Below are positions 39,733-47,977 of a stretch of DNA of 53,565 nucleotides, piece by piece. Every line of letters starts with the position of its first letter. Within the stretch, counting starts at the first letter, position 1. The position numbers were made by a program, and so were the translations under genes. The notes beneath the pieces are model-generated. The model worked only from the letters and a program-made list of their open reading frames with translations, was not told the DNA's origin and ran no database searches. Source of the stretch: Streptomyces sp. NBC_00239 (GTDB taxonomy: Bacteria; Actinomycetota; Actinomycetes; Streptomycetales; Streptomycetaceae); the NCBI RefSeq assembly GCF_036194065.1, contig NZ_CP108099.1, positions 1-53,565 of the forward strand, written 5' to 3'.

Positions 39733-40062
39733 TCAGCCGACCAGCAGCGCGGCGCGGCGGTGCGGGCGGGCGGGCTCCGGGGAGTCCTGCCGGCCGTCCC
39801 GCTCGTGCGGGGTGGGGCGCATGGGCAGCTGGGGCTTCGTCTCGGCGTGCACCGGGTTGTCGCAGGTGACGATGCCGGTGTGGGTGACGACGCTCTCGAA
39901 GTCGCGGCAGTCGCGGCACTTCGGGCCGATCCGCCCGACGACCGCGAGGCGCGGGCCGGTGAGGACCGGCAGGGCGCGGATGCCCTCGGGCGACAGGCGC
40001 AGGGCCGGGAAGTCGTCGACGGTGATGTCGGCGCCGGGGATGAGGCTGAGAGACTGGTTCAC
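39733..40062 (-). CDS. hypothetical protein with Cys pair
   Basis: A 109-residue protein with a CRDC pair near residue 49 and a Cys-x-x-x-x-His (CDNPVH) later, a possible zinc site. GTG at 40062 with GGAGGGATCTCC upstream. It diverges from the transfer operon across the operator region at 40200-40290, so it may share control with it. Confidence 0.6.
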   Translation of the reverse strand: MNQSLSLIPGADITVDDFPALRLSPEGIRALPVLTGPRLAVVGRIGPKCRDCRDFESVVTHTGIVTCDNPVHAETKPQLPMRPTPHERDGRQDSPEPARPHRRAALLVG

Positions 40063-40151
40063 GGAGATCCCTCCAAGTCAGGGGTGTCCCAATCCGGAAG
40101 GCGGTCCTAAGCGCCTGTCCGGTGATGGCTGGGGCCGGCAAGCCCCGGTCG

Positions 40152-40183
40152 GAGAGGGCCGGGCCGGCAAGCCCGGCCCTCTC
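40152..40183. terminator. strong hairpin in the divergent region
   Basis: GAGAGGGCCGGGC, loop CGGCAA, GCCCGGCCCTCTC: a 13-bp stem. A second, weaker hairpin with the same GCCGGCAAGCCC centre lies just before it. Lying between divergent genes, its role as a terminator or attenuator is unclear. Confidence 0.55.
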
Positions 40184-40213
40184 GCATTTCCATTAACCCC
40201 CCTCGCGGCCAGC

Positions 40214-40285
40214 TTGTCAACATTCTGGATTCCGCGATTTCTGGGATGTTGGCAAACGTGGATGTTGGCAGTACAGTTGCCAACA
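40214..40285 (+). promoter_or_regulatory. promoter of the transfer operon with four half-site operator
   Basis: A -35 box TTGGCA (40249-40254) and a -10 box TACAGT (40272-40277) are separated by 17 bases. Related half-sites cover it: TTGTCAACAT (40214-40223), ATGTTGGCAA (40246-40255), ATGTTGGCAG (40262-40271) and GTTGCCAACA (40276-40285). The RHH protein encoded just downstream is the obvious candidate repressor. Confidence 0.65.
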
Positions 40286-40360
40286 AGTCCACAAGCCACG
40301 AAGCCAACGAAGGGCCATAGGGTGCTCGCAACATTGGAACGACCCACACCAGGAGCCACA

Positions 40361-40546
40361 GTGCCGAAGCAGGGCGAACCCCAGGACCAGCAGGCGCCCG
40401 AGGCGGAGGAGCGCACCAACTTCTCCGCCCGCGTCCGCGTGTCCGTACGCAAGAGGGCCAAGCTCTACGCGGCCGGCCACGACGTCAGCCTGCAGGACCT
40501 GGTCGACGCGGCCCTCGACGAGTACCTGAGCAAGCGGAACGCGTGA
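40361..40546 (+). CDS. ribbon-helix-helix repressor of the transfer operon
   Basis: A 61-residue protein with a disordered N-terminus and an RHH core: NFSARVRVSVRKRAKLYAAG followed by VSLQDLVDAALDEYL. Such small dimers bind repeated half-sites in their own promoter; four half-sites lie just upstream. GTG at 40361 with AGGAGCCACA. The next gene starts 14 bases after its stop. Confidence 0.72.
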   Translation: MPKQGEPQDQQAPEAEERTNFSARVRVSVRKRAKLYAAGHDVSLQDLVDAALDEYLSKRNA

Positions 40547-40560
40547 CGAGAGAAGGAGCA

Positions 40561-42171
40561 ATGACCCCCGAGACAACCGAGGAAACGACCTCGGCGGCCA
40601 ACAGGCCCCCGACGCTGACCAAGACGCACAAGCGCCTGATCGGCGTGGTGGTCGTGGGCGCCGTCATCATCGCGGGCATCGGCTTCGCGGGTTCCTACAC
40701 CGCGGTGCGCGACCTCGCGGTGAAGAAGGACTTCGGGGACTTCAGCTACGTCTTCCCCATCGGCATCGACGCCGGGATCGTGGTGCTGCTGGCCCTCGAT
40801 CTGCTGCTGACCTGGATGCGGATGCGCTTCCCGCTGCTGCGCCAGACGGCGTGGCTGCTGACGGCGGCCACCATCGCGTTCAACGGTGCGGCGGCCTGGC
40901 CCGACCCGCTCGGCGTCGGTATGCACGCCGTCATCCCGATCTTGTTCGTCGTCTCGGTCGAGGCGGCCCGCCACGCGGTGGGCCGGGTCGCCGACATCAC
41001 GGCCGACAAGCACATGGAGGGCGTGCGCCTGAGCCGTTGGCTGCTCTCGCCCGGCCCGACGTTCCTGCTGTGGCGGCGCATGAAGCTCTGGGAGCTGCGC
41101 AGCTATGAGCAGGTCATCAAGCTGGAGCAGGACCGGTACGTGTACCAGACCTGGCTGGAGTCGGAGTTCGGGAAGAACTGGCGGAAGGCGGCCAAGCCCG
41201 GAAAGAAGGGCGGCGCCCCCGTCGAGCTGCTGATGCCGCTGCGGCTGGCCCGCTACGGCAAGCCGCTGTCGGAGACGGTGCCCGCGGTGCTCATCGCCAC
41301 TGGCCGCGAGGTCCCTGCGCTCTTCCAGCCCCAGCAGCGGCCGGAGCTGGAGAAGGGCACGCAGCCGGAAGCGGGCACGGAGCAGCTGCCGCAGGTCGAG
41401 CCGGAGCAGGAGCGGCCGGCGGTGGACGCCCCGCAGCAGCAGGTCGAGGAGCCGGAGTTCGAGCCCGTCGAGGAGCCGGAGTTCGAGGAGCCGGAGTTCG
41501 AGCCCGTGCCGGACGACTCCTGGCAGCAGCAGGGCCCCGCCTACGACCAGCGCGAGGACTTCGCCCCGTACGGCGCCCAGCAGCCGGAGCCCTACGGCCC
41601 CGCGCACCGCTACGGCGACCCGGTGGCCTCCTACGACCAGCAGGTCGAGGCGTCGGTCCCGGAGGCGGCCTACAGCGGCGGGTACGGCCCGTACGCGCAG
41701 CCGCAGCCCGCGCCTGTCGAGCAGCCGGAGCCCTTCGTCGAGCCGCAGCCCGCGGCCGTCGAGCCGGAGCGGGTCGTCGAGCCGGAGCCGGTGGCCGTCG
41801 AGCCGGTGTACGAGATTCCGCAGCAGCCGGAGCCCGTTGCTGCTGCCGCTCCGGCTCGCAGCACCGCGCCGGCGCGGGTGCAGGCCAAGGTCGAGGACCT
41901 GGTCGAGGACGGTGGCGCACAGCCGGTGCGCACCTGGGGCAACGCGACGCGGGACCTGGTCGCGGAGACCTACCGCAGCCTTCCGGCGGAGACCCGGGCG
42001 CTGCGCGGGCGTCCGCTGGCGGCGGCGATCGTCGAGGCCAGCGGCAACGCGCTCAAGCTCGACACGGTGCGGCGCACCCACATCAGCGAAGAGCTGCTGG
42101 CGGAGTACGAGAAGGACCTCACGGAGGTTCCCTCGCCCCGTCAGGAGCAGGGCTCGGAGGGTGGCCAGTGA
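40561..42171 (+). CDS. DUF2637 membrane protein (SpdB2-like spread protein)
   Basis: A 536-residue protein. Residues 25-135 carry four membrane helices (VVVVGAVIIAGIGFAGSY; YVFPIGIDAGIVVLLALD; WLLTAATIAFNGAAAWPD; MHAVIPILFVVSVEAARH), the DUF2637 layout of Streptomyces SpdB2-type proteins linked to plasmid spread in mycelium. Residues 260-450 are Pro/Glu/Gln-rich with EPEFEP and EPEP repeats. The C-terminal 80 residues form a helical DNA-binding-like domain (RDLVAETYRSLPAETRALRG). The ATG at 40561 is preceded by AGAAGGAGCA; a GTG at 40543 overlaps the upstream stop. Confidence 0.78.
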   Translation: MTPETTEETTSAANRPPTLTKTHKRLIGVVVVGAVIIAGIGFAGSYTAVRDLAVKKDFGDFSYVFPIGIDAGIVVLLALDLLLTWMRMRFPLLRQTAWLLTAATIAFNGAAAWPDPLGVGMHAVIPILFVVSVEAARHAVGRVADITADKHMEGVRLSRWLLSPGPTFLLWRRMKLWELRSYEQVIKLEQDRYVYQTWLESEFGKNWRKAAKPGKKGGAPVELLMPLRLARYGKPLSETVPAVLIATGREVPALFQPQQRPELEKGTQPEAGTEQLPQVEPEQERPAVDAPQQQVEEPEFEPVEEPEFEEPEFEPVPDDSWQQQGPAYDQREDFAPYGAQQPEPYGPAHRYGDPVASYDQQVEASVPEAAYSGGYGPYAQPQPAPVEQPEPFVEPQPAAVEPERVVEPEPVAVEPVYEIPQQPEPVAAAAPARSTAPARVQAKVEDLVEDGGAQPVRTWGNATRDLVAETYRSLPAETRALRGRPLAAAIVEASGNALKLDTVRRTHISEELLAEYEKDLTEVPSPRQEQGSEGGQ

Positions 42172-42495
42172 CCTCCGGAGTCAGCGGAAAGTATCCACAG
42201 GCCAACCGTTCCAAAGTGATCGGTACGGCGACCACCACCCCTCGGGGCGGGGTGATCGGCGCGGGCCCGTCCACCGGGCACGGACACCAGACAGTGTCCG
42301 GTCTGGCGGGCAGTCTGCGCACGTCATCCCGCCCGGCGGGAGGCTGCGCAGCGGTGCGCAGTAGGTCCGTAACGATCGGCGATAACCATGCGGCACATGT
42401 CAGTGCAGGGACATATACAGACAGGAGTGGCCCCGGTGGTGCGTGAAGAGCTTGGCGGCTGCAGCACCACCGGGACCCCGAAGGAAAGGACCTTC
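42172..42495. promoter_or_regulatory. intergenic region before the coupling protein gene
   Basis: About 320 bases without a gene. It holds several short inverted repeats (GGACAC...GTGTCC near 42280-42300, CCCGCCCGGCGGG near 42330) and the hairpin at 42431-42476. A promoter or attenuator for the coupling protein is likely here. Confidence 0.45.
42431..42476 (+). ncRNA. hairpin with GAAGAGCT-GGCGGCT loop, copy 2
   Basis: CCCGGTGGTGC (42432-42442) pairs with GCACCACCGGG (42464-42474). The loop holds GAAGAGCTTGGCGGCT, nearly the same as in the hairpin at 19353-19402. It ends about 20 bases before the start of the coupling protein, in its leader. Confidence 0.5.
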
Positions 42496-44832
42496 GTGAA
42501 CGACAACAGTAAGGCCAGCGTCCTGATCGACTCGACCGACCAGCACGTCGTCAACCAGGTCCCGGACACCGACGTTTCGGCGGCCGGGAAGCCGGAAGAG
42601 ACCTGGAAGCCCATCGAGGGCGACGTGCTCAAGAACGTGCTGTTCACCCCGCGCCCGGTCTTCCACCGGCCCACGGTGAGGCTGACGGCCCTGTCCGTGC
42701 CGGCCACCCTGCTCGCGGCCGAGACGACGACGCAGGACACCGACCCCAGCGGGATGCTCGGGACCATCTTCGGGGGCATCGTCGATGCCGGTGGCACGCT
42801 GTTCGAGGCGCAGCCGCTGCTGGTGACGGCCCTGGGGGTCGGCCTGGTCGGCGCCGGATACATGAAGTTCAAGGGTGAGTTCGACTTCACCCGCGAGACC
42901 GACGGGTTCGCCCCCAAGGGCACGCTGCGCAAGGCGCTCGGCCCCCGCCAGCTGGTCAAGAAGCGCCACGTGCTGCGGCCCAGCCTGGCCAAGGTGCCCG
43001 CGCGGAAGGTGGACACCAACGCGGTCGGCACCTACCTGGGCAAGGACCGTAAGACGGGCCTGCACCTGTACATGGCGATCGAGGACAGCTCCGTGATGGT
43101 CGCCCCGCCCGGCTCGGGCAAGACCGCGAAGCTGGCCAACTGGATCATCGACGCACCCGGCGCGGTCCTGGCGACCTCGGTGAAGCCGGACATCGTCGAC
43201 CACACGGAGCGGCTGCGCGCCCGGGTCGGCCGCATCCTGATCTGGAACCCGCAGGACATCGGCGGCCGGGCCTCGAACGTGGCCTGGGACCCGGTGATGG
43301 GCTGCTCCGACCCGGAGCACGGCGTCGACCGGGCCATGCGCCGCGCCAACTACCTGCTCGACGGCTCCGACGCCACGCGTGGTGTCGAGAACCGCAGCTT
43401 CTGGGAGACGGCCAGCTACTCGGTGCTCAAGGCGTTCCTGTGGGCGGCCGACGCGGAGGGCTTGACCCTCATGGACGTGGCCCGCTGGTCCAAGAGCTTC
43501 CGCAACCACGAAGCCATCAAGATCCTGGAGAAGTACGAGCACCCCGACCCCTACAACCCCTCGCGGCCGGTCGCCCCGAGCGGCTGGAAGGACGACCTGC
43601 TCCAGGTGCAGAAGGTCGAGGGCAAGCCGACCACCGGTGAGAACGTCTTCGGGACGCTGTCCAAGACCTTCATGTTCCTCGACACCCCGCAGGTCCAGCG
43701 GGTCATCCAGGACGCGCACAAGGGCAGCGGGCTCTTCGACATCCGCGGCTACCTGCGGTCGCAGGACACCCTGTACCTGCTCGGCCGTGACACCGGCCGG
43801 GGCGGCATCGGACCGCTGTTCAGCTGCCTCACAGGTGAGATCTACGAAGAGGCCCGGGACATGGCCCCGCTGCAGCCTGGCGGACGCCTGGACGCGCCCT
43901 GGTCGCTGATCCTCGACGAAGCGGCGCTGATCTGCTCCGTGCCGCTGGAGAAGTGGACCTCGGACAGCCGCGGCCTGGGCATCGCCATCCACGCCGTGTT
44001 CCAATCGCGCTCGCAGATCCGGGAGCGCTACGGCCGGGAAGCGGCGAAGACGATCTGGACCAACATGGTCAAGCTCATCCTCGGCGGCATGTCCGACGAA
44101 GAAGACCTCAAGGGCATCTCGGAGCTGTGCGGCCGGCACAAGGAGAAGAGGGAGTCGCACTCGAACTCCCCGGGCCCGGACGGCACCATGCGCCAGTCCT
44201 CCTCGTACACCTGGGTCGAGGTCGACACCATGACCCCGGCGGACATCATGAACCTGGAGCCGGGCGAGATCCTGGTCCTGCGCCGCAACATCGGCGGGCC
44301 GGTCGTCGTCCGCTACCAGGCGGTGTGGGACCGCAAGGACTTCAAGGCCGTGGTCAAGCAGGAGAAGCGGGACGCCAAGACGGCGATGAAGGCGCGCAAG
44401 CGCAAGGACGCCACGGTGCCCGCCTACGCCCCGCCCGTGGCCGCGCCGTTCGTCGAGGACCCGGCGGACCTGTGGGCCCCGCCGGAGCCTGCCAGCCCGT
44501 GGGCTCCGACGGGTGACCCCAGCCCGTGGACGGCGGACCCGGCGGCCAGCGGCTGGGCGTCCGGCTCGATGCCCGGCCCGCGCGACCACCTGCAGGTCGT
44601 GCGCGGCGAGGTCGTCCCGCCGGTGCCCCCGATGCCCACGCACCCGCCGGTCTTCCCCGACCAGCCGGACTTCGCGCCGACCCGGCACCTGGAGCAGGTG
44701 CCGCCGCAGCAGCAGCCGCAGGAGCAGCCCGCCGAGACCGTGCCGGCGGCGGTGCCGCTGCGCAAGACCGGCACCGACGACGCCCCGGTGGCGGACGACA
44801 GCTGGGGCGACGACGACGAGACGGGGTTCTAA
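42496..44832 (+). CDS. TraG/VirD4-type conjugation coupling protein
   Basis: A 778-residue membrane-linked ATPase. Two weak hydrophobic stretches near residues 65-75 and 105-125 precede the motor. Walker A is MVAPPGSGKTAKLANW (about 201-216) and Walker B is WSLILDEAAL (Asp474, Glu475). The all-alpha insertion is NRSFWETASYSVLKAFLWAA (about 299-394), and a TraM-recognition-like segment is GLGIAIHAVFQSRSQIRERY. The family pumps relaxase-bound DNA to the transfer channel. The C-terminal 130 residues are Pro-rich and end DDDETGF. GTG at 42496 with AAAGGACCTTC upstream. The DUF4913-like gene starts at the very next base after the stop. Confidence 0.88.
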   Translation: MNDNSKASVLIDSTDQHVVNQVPDTDVSAAGKPEETWKPIEGDVLKNVLFTPRPVFHRPTVRLTALSVPATLLAAETTTQDTDPSGMLGTIFGGIVDAGGTLFEAQPLLVTALGVGLVGAGYMKFKGEFDFTRETDGFAPKGTLRKALGPRQLVKKRHVLRPSLAKVPARKVDTNAVGTYLGKDRKTGLHLYMAIEDSSVMVAPPGSGKTAKLANWIIDAPGAVLATSVKPDIVDHTERLRARVGRILIWNPQDIGGRASNVAWDPVMGCSDPEHGVDRAMRRANYLLDGSDATRGVENRSFWETASYSVLKAFLWAADAEGLTLMDVARWSKSFRNHEAIKILEKYEHPDPYNPSRPVAPSGWKDDLLQVQKVEGKPTTGENVFGTLSKTFMFLDTPQVQRVIQDAHKGSGLFDIRGYLRSQDTLYLLGRDTGRGGIGPLFSCLTGEIYEEARDMAPLQPGGRLDAPWSLILDEAALICSVPLEKWTSDSRGLGIAIHAVFQSRSQIRERYGREAAKTIWTNMVKLILGGMSDEEDLKGISELCGRHKEKRESHSNSPGPDGTMRQSSSYTWVEVDTMTPADIMNLEPGEILVLRRNIGGPVVVRYQAVWDRKDFKAVVKQEKRDAKTAMKARKRKDATVPAYAPPVAAPFVEDPADLWAPPEPASPWAPTGDPSPWTADPAASGWASGSMPGPRDHLQVVRGEVVPPVPPMPTHPPVFPDQPDFAPTRHLEQVPPQQQPQEQPAETVPAAVPLRKTGTDDAPVADDSWGDDDETGF

Positions 44833-45534
44833 GTGGCTGACGACATGAAGGTCAGCGTCGGCGACATGCTGCTGACGCTGACGGGCAACGTCTCCGATGC
44901 CCGCAAGCGCCTCTCGGACCTGGAGAACCAGAAGCTCAAGGAGCTGCTGGAGGGGCTGGCCTACAAGGTCGGTGAGCACAAGGAGCAGCTCGCCGCGATC
45001 ACTGAGGCGTTCGCGGCGCTCCAGGCCGAACCGGAGCCGGAGCCCGAACCGGACTGGCCCGGGGTCTCCCCGAACTGGACCGACGACATCGACCAGGACC
45101 AGGCCCGGGAGCTGTGGGACTGGCTGACGAAGTGGTGCCACAACATCCTGTGGCCCATCTACGCCCAGGACGTGTGGAAGCCCTGCTGGTACCGCCACAC
45201 CCGCGTGCGCATCGTCCTGACCGCGCTGCGCGGGGCGCACGAGTGGTCGTACGAGACCACGAAGGTGCCGCCGACCCGGGCCCTGGAGTGGGAGTTCCGT
45301 TTCTGGCCGCAGGTCGAGACCCTCCTCAAGGAGGAGTTGAAGGACTGCGGCCTTCCCCGGGACGACCTCAAGAAGCCGAAGCACCCGGTGCCGGTGCCGG
45401 TCCAGCCCACGCCGGACAACCCGCACCCGGCGCCGCCGGCGTTCACCATCGAGGACTTCACGGACCCGGGCTTCTTCGAGTACGTGGAGCGCAACATCGC
45501 CAAGCGCCGGGAGCCGGACAAGGAAGCCGACTGA
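44833..45534 (+). CDS. DUF4913-like conjugation accessory protein
   Basis: A 233-residue protein. An N-terminal coiled coil (ARKRLSDLENQKLKELLEGL) is followed by a Trp-rich domain (ELWDWLTKWCHNILWPIYAQ; WKPCWYRHTRVRIVLTALRG) that resembles DUF4913, often encoded near actinomycete transfer genes. GTG start immediately after the coupling protein stop. Its role is not established; coupling suggests it works with the ATPase. Confidence 0.7.
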   Translation: MADDMKVSVGDMLLTLTGNVSDARKRLSDLENQKLKELLEGLAYKVGEHKEQLAAITEAFAALQAEPEPEPEPDWPGVSPNWTDDIDQDQARELWDWLTKWCHNILWPIYAQDVWKPCWYRHTRVRIVLTALRGAHEWSYETTKVPPTRALEWEFRFWPQVETLLKEELKDCGLPRDDLKKPKHPVPVPVQPTPDNPHPAPPAFTIEDFTDPGFFEYVERNIAKRREPDKEAD

Positions 45535-45546
45535 GCAAGGCGGCAC

Positions 45547-45596
45547 CAACGCGGAGGGGGAGTCACCCAAATTTGGGTGACTCCCCCTCCGCGTTG
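45547..45596. terminator. 50-bp perfect palindrome containing parS-like copy 3
   Basis: A perfect palindrome with its centre between 45571 and 45572. The middle 20 bp (45562-45581) is GTCACCCAAATTTGGGTGAC. It sits between convergent genes (stops at 45534 and 45613), so it likely serves both as terminator and as protein-binding site. Confidence 0.72.
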
Positions 45597-45612
45597 CCCC
45601 GGGTCTCGACCG

Positions 45613-46704
45613 CTACCGGCCCTTGAGGACCTCGTCGACCGCGTACGCGAGGGACAGGGCGGCGGTGCTGATCTCCTTCAACGTCTCGGTCGGCGCGTCC
45701 TGCAGCGCCCCCGACTCGACCCCGGCCAGCATCCCCTGCAGCAGGTCACGCGTCTGGACGGCCCGGTGCGGGGGTGTGTCGTCCACGATCTCGGCGTCGA
45801 CCACCGACTCGTCGCCGTCGGCGGCCGTCGTCTCGCCGGCCGGGGCTCCGTTCGTCGAGTCACCCAAATTTGGGTGACCTCCGGCCTCGGGCTCCGGCTG
45901 CTCCTGGGCGGCGACCTCGGCATCGGCCGGGGCCATCTCGACCACAACCGGGGCGGCTTCCTTCTTCCTGGACCGCCCCGCCTTCGGCTGCGGCTTCGCC
46001 TCGATCGCCAGCTGGAAGGTGTTCGAGGTCGTCAGCGCCGGGACTTCAGCGCCCCGCGCCAGCTCGACCAGGCCGTCGACCACGGTGGCCGTGACCCGGT
46101 GGCGACGCTCGGCGGCCCACCCTCGCAGCGCGACGTAGGCGCGGGCGGTCACGTCCTGGCCGTGCTGCTCGACCATCGGCAGCAGCTGCTGCACGTGGGA
46201 GTCGGGGATCGCGCGGGGCCGGTCCTGCTGCTCGGTGATGGCCTTGAGCAGGGGCCACTGCTGAATGCGCCGGTTGACCTCCGACTCCGACTCCCCGAAG
46301 CGGTCCTGGCAGTAGTCCGCCCACGTCCGCCCGCCCTGCCGGTGCAGGTTCCGGGCACGGATGGCGTGCGCGGCCTTCCACTTCATCCACTCGGCCCGGT
46401 TGCCGTGGGCGAACGCGGCTTCGCAGTGCTCCAGGTTCTCGACCTCCTGGGGCGTCAGCTCGCCCTCGGCCTCGACCTCGATGGGCTCGGGGATCAGGTC
46501 CGGGGTGAAGGGCTGGGGGCGGTACGGCTCCGGCGGCGGCGAGGTGTCGACCTCTCCGGCCGGCGAGGGGATGGCCACTGCGGCGGCGTCTGCAGCCGCG
46601 GGCTCGTCGGTGGTCTCGGGCTCTGCCTCGGCGGCCTCGCGCTCCGCCCGCTCCCGTTCCTCCCGCTCCTCTTCCTCCATGAGCTTCTTGTAGTTGGCGC
46701 TCAC
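45613..46704 (-). CDS. ParB-like centromere-binding protein candidate
   Basis: A 363-residue protein. The acidic, charged N-terminus (about 1-80) is disordered. Residues 85-220 form a helical DNA-binding-like region (RTWADYCQDRFGESESEVNR, then IPDSHVQQLLPMVEQHGQDV), reminiscent of KorB/ParB HTH cores, but canonical ParB motifs are not clear. The gene holds one perfect palindrome (45859-45878), and a second lies just past its stop. The GTG at 46704 overlaps the ParA-like gene (GTGA). Position and overlap make it the ParB partner; this is inference. Confidence 0.66.
   Translation of the reverse strand: MSANYKKLMEEEEREERERAEREAAEAEPETTDEPAAADAAAVAIPSPAGEVDTSPPPEPYRPQPFTPDLIPEPIEVEAEGELTPQEVENLEHCEAAFAHGNRAEWMKWKAAHAIRARNLHRQGGRTWADYCQDRFGESESEVNRRIQQWPLLKAITEQQDRPRAIPDSHVQQLLPMVEQHGQDVTARAYVALRGWAAERRHRVTATVVDGLVELARGAEVPALTTSNTFQLAIEAKPQPKAGRSRKKEAAPVVVEMAPADAEVAAQEQPEPEAGGHPNLGDSTNGAPAGETTAADGDESVVDAEIVDDTPPHRAVQTRDLLQGMLAGVESGALQDAPTETLKEISTAALSLAYAVDEVLKGR
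45859..45878. promoter_or_regulatory. parS-like palindrome, copy 4
   Basis: GTCACCCAAATTTGGGTGAC inside the ParB-like gene, read there as HPNLGDS. It is 297 bp from copy 3. Confidence 0.65.
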
Positions 46705-47345
46705 GGCAGCAGCCCCTTCTCCTTCATCTCGACGACCAGGTCACCGAAGTGCGAGTCCTTCGCCCCGGTGATCGGGAAGTTCATGCTGTGCGCGTACTGG
46801 CCCACGTTCGGGATGACGGTGTCGAAGACGTTCCACTTCGCGCGCTCCATGCGCTCGGCGTAGTACTTCGTCATGCCCTTGTCGCGCGGGCTGTTGGGGG
46901 AACACCGGTTGAGCAGCACCCACGTGGTCGGCGGTTTGCCGTCCGGACGGAAGACTGAGCTGCGCTTCACGATGTCGCCGAACGGGGTGTCTGCCACCGG
47001 CTTCTCGACGCGCAGCCAGTCCGCGCGGGTCGGCGACATGTGCAGGATCACCAGGTCGGCGACCTTGAACAGGCTGTCGGTGACTGCCGGGTGGTTCTCG
47101 CTGTGGCCGCAGTCCGCGAGGCTGATCTTCCCCTCGGGAAGCTCGACCTCCTCGTGGAAGCGGGAGCTGGCGTTGAGGTGGACCGGGAAGGTGAACTTCC
47201 CCGCCAGTGACCAGGCCCGGAACTGCTGGCTGTGGTCGGCGTCGAACCCCTCGACGTCGTAGCCGTGCTCCTGGAGGGCGTGCCCGAACCAGGCGGTGTC
47301 CGTCGTCTTCCCCATGGTTCTGGGACTCGCATTCACGATGAGCAT
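46701..47345 (-). CDS. ParA/MinD-like ATPase with altered Walker A
   Basis: A 214-residue protein of the ParA type. Its P-loop is NASPRTMGKTTDTAW (Lys13 of GKT kept). Canonical ParA proteins have KGGxxGKT; here the signature lysine position is Ser7. Later segments fit the family: ISLADCGHS (switch), VADLVILHMSPTRADW, and WVLLNRCSP. In partition systems such ATPases bind DNA in the ATP form and are released by ParB. It is coupled to the ParB-like gene. The ATG at 47345 lacks a ribosome site and may be leaderless. Confidence 0.75.
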   Translation of the reverse strand: MLIVNASPRTMGKTTDTAWFGHALQEHGYDVEGFDADHSQQFRAWSLAGKFTFPVHLNASSRFHEEVELPEGKISLADCGHSENHPAVTDSLFKVADLVILHMSPTRADWLRVEKPVADTPFGDIVKRSSVFRPDGKPPTTWVLLNRCSPNSPRDKGMTKYYAERMERAKWNVFDTVIPNVGQYAHSMNFPITGAKDSHFGDLVVEMKEKGLLP

Positions 47346-47427
47346 GTCGGGAGCCTATGGGCAGCGCTGAGATCAACACATCACGGACGCCCGCTTCCGC
47401 CCCTGTACCGCCCGCTTGATACGCGAA

Positions 47428-47452
47428 AGCCCGCCCCGGGAGGGGGCGGGCT
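47428..47452. terminator. hairpin terminator
   Basis: AGCCCGCCCC, loop GGGAG, GGGGCGGGCT; downstream of the minus gene 47473-47901. Confidence 0.7.
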
Positions 47453-47472
47453 CGTCCGTGTGTGCGGTCCGG

Positions 47473-47901
47473 TCAGGTCTCCCACAGTGCCCAGGGCTGG
47501 TCCTGGGTGGCGCCGCGCAGCCACATCGCCGCGTGCTGCGCGCCGTTGGCGTACCGGCGGCGGGGGCCTCGCATCGCACCCTCGGCGGCGTCGTCCTCGG
47601 CCCGCAGCTGCTGGGCGTCGGGGATGCCGGCGGCGCGGTCCGTGATGGGGCTCGGGCCCTGGCCGACGGCCCACCGGTAGGTCGCCCGTACGCCTTCGTG
47701 GAACTCCTCCAGCTGGTAGCCGGTCCGCACGGCGTGCTCGATGTTGTCGAGCAGCGCGGTGACCTCGGCCAGGGTGCGGCGGCCGACCACCGGCTCGGCG
47801 GGCGGCTCGGTCGGTGGCGGCGGGGCGGTCTGCTGCGCCGCGGTTCCTCCGGCCGGCGGCATGGCGCCCGGCCCGTTCCACATCGTCGGGTAGTCAGCCA
47901 T
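47473..47901 (-). CDS. hypothetical protein between relaxase and ParA
   Basis: A 142-residue protein. The N-terminal 40 residues are Pro/Thr-rich and disordered. The rest is helical (TLAEVTALLDNIEHAVRTGY, FHEGVRATYRWAVGQG). Not recognised by family. The ATG at 47901 lacks a ribosome site and may be translated from a leaderless message. It lies between the relaxase and partition genes with hairpins on both sides, so it is probably its own unit. Confidence 0.62.
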   Translation of the reverse strand: MADYPTMWNGPGAMPPAGGTAAQQTAPPPPTEPPAEPVVGRRTLAEVTALLDNIEHAVRTGYQLEEFHEGVRATYRWAVGQGPSPITDRAAGIPDAQQLRAEDDAAEGAMRGPRRRYANGAQHAAMWLRGATQDQPWALWET

Positions 47902-47944
47902 AAGGGCACGGTAGCGGGCGGCACGGACAGAGGGCAGGCAGTAG

Positions 47945-47975
47945 GAAGGGCCAGCGGCTGCTCCGCTGGCCCTTC
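47945..47975. terminator. hairpin terminator of the relaxase gene
   Basis: GAAGGGCCAGCGG, loop CTGCT, CCGCTGGCCCTTC: a 13-bp stem right after the relaxase stop. Confidence 0.75.
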
Positions 47976-47977
47976 GG

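Noticed and set aside
42400..45570. A long open frame opposite the coupling protein and DUF4913-like genes
   Set aside because: Same codon-bias artefact; its translation is Val/Gly/Arg-rich without motifs, while the other strand has clear Walker motifs.
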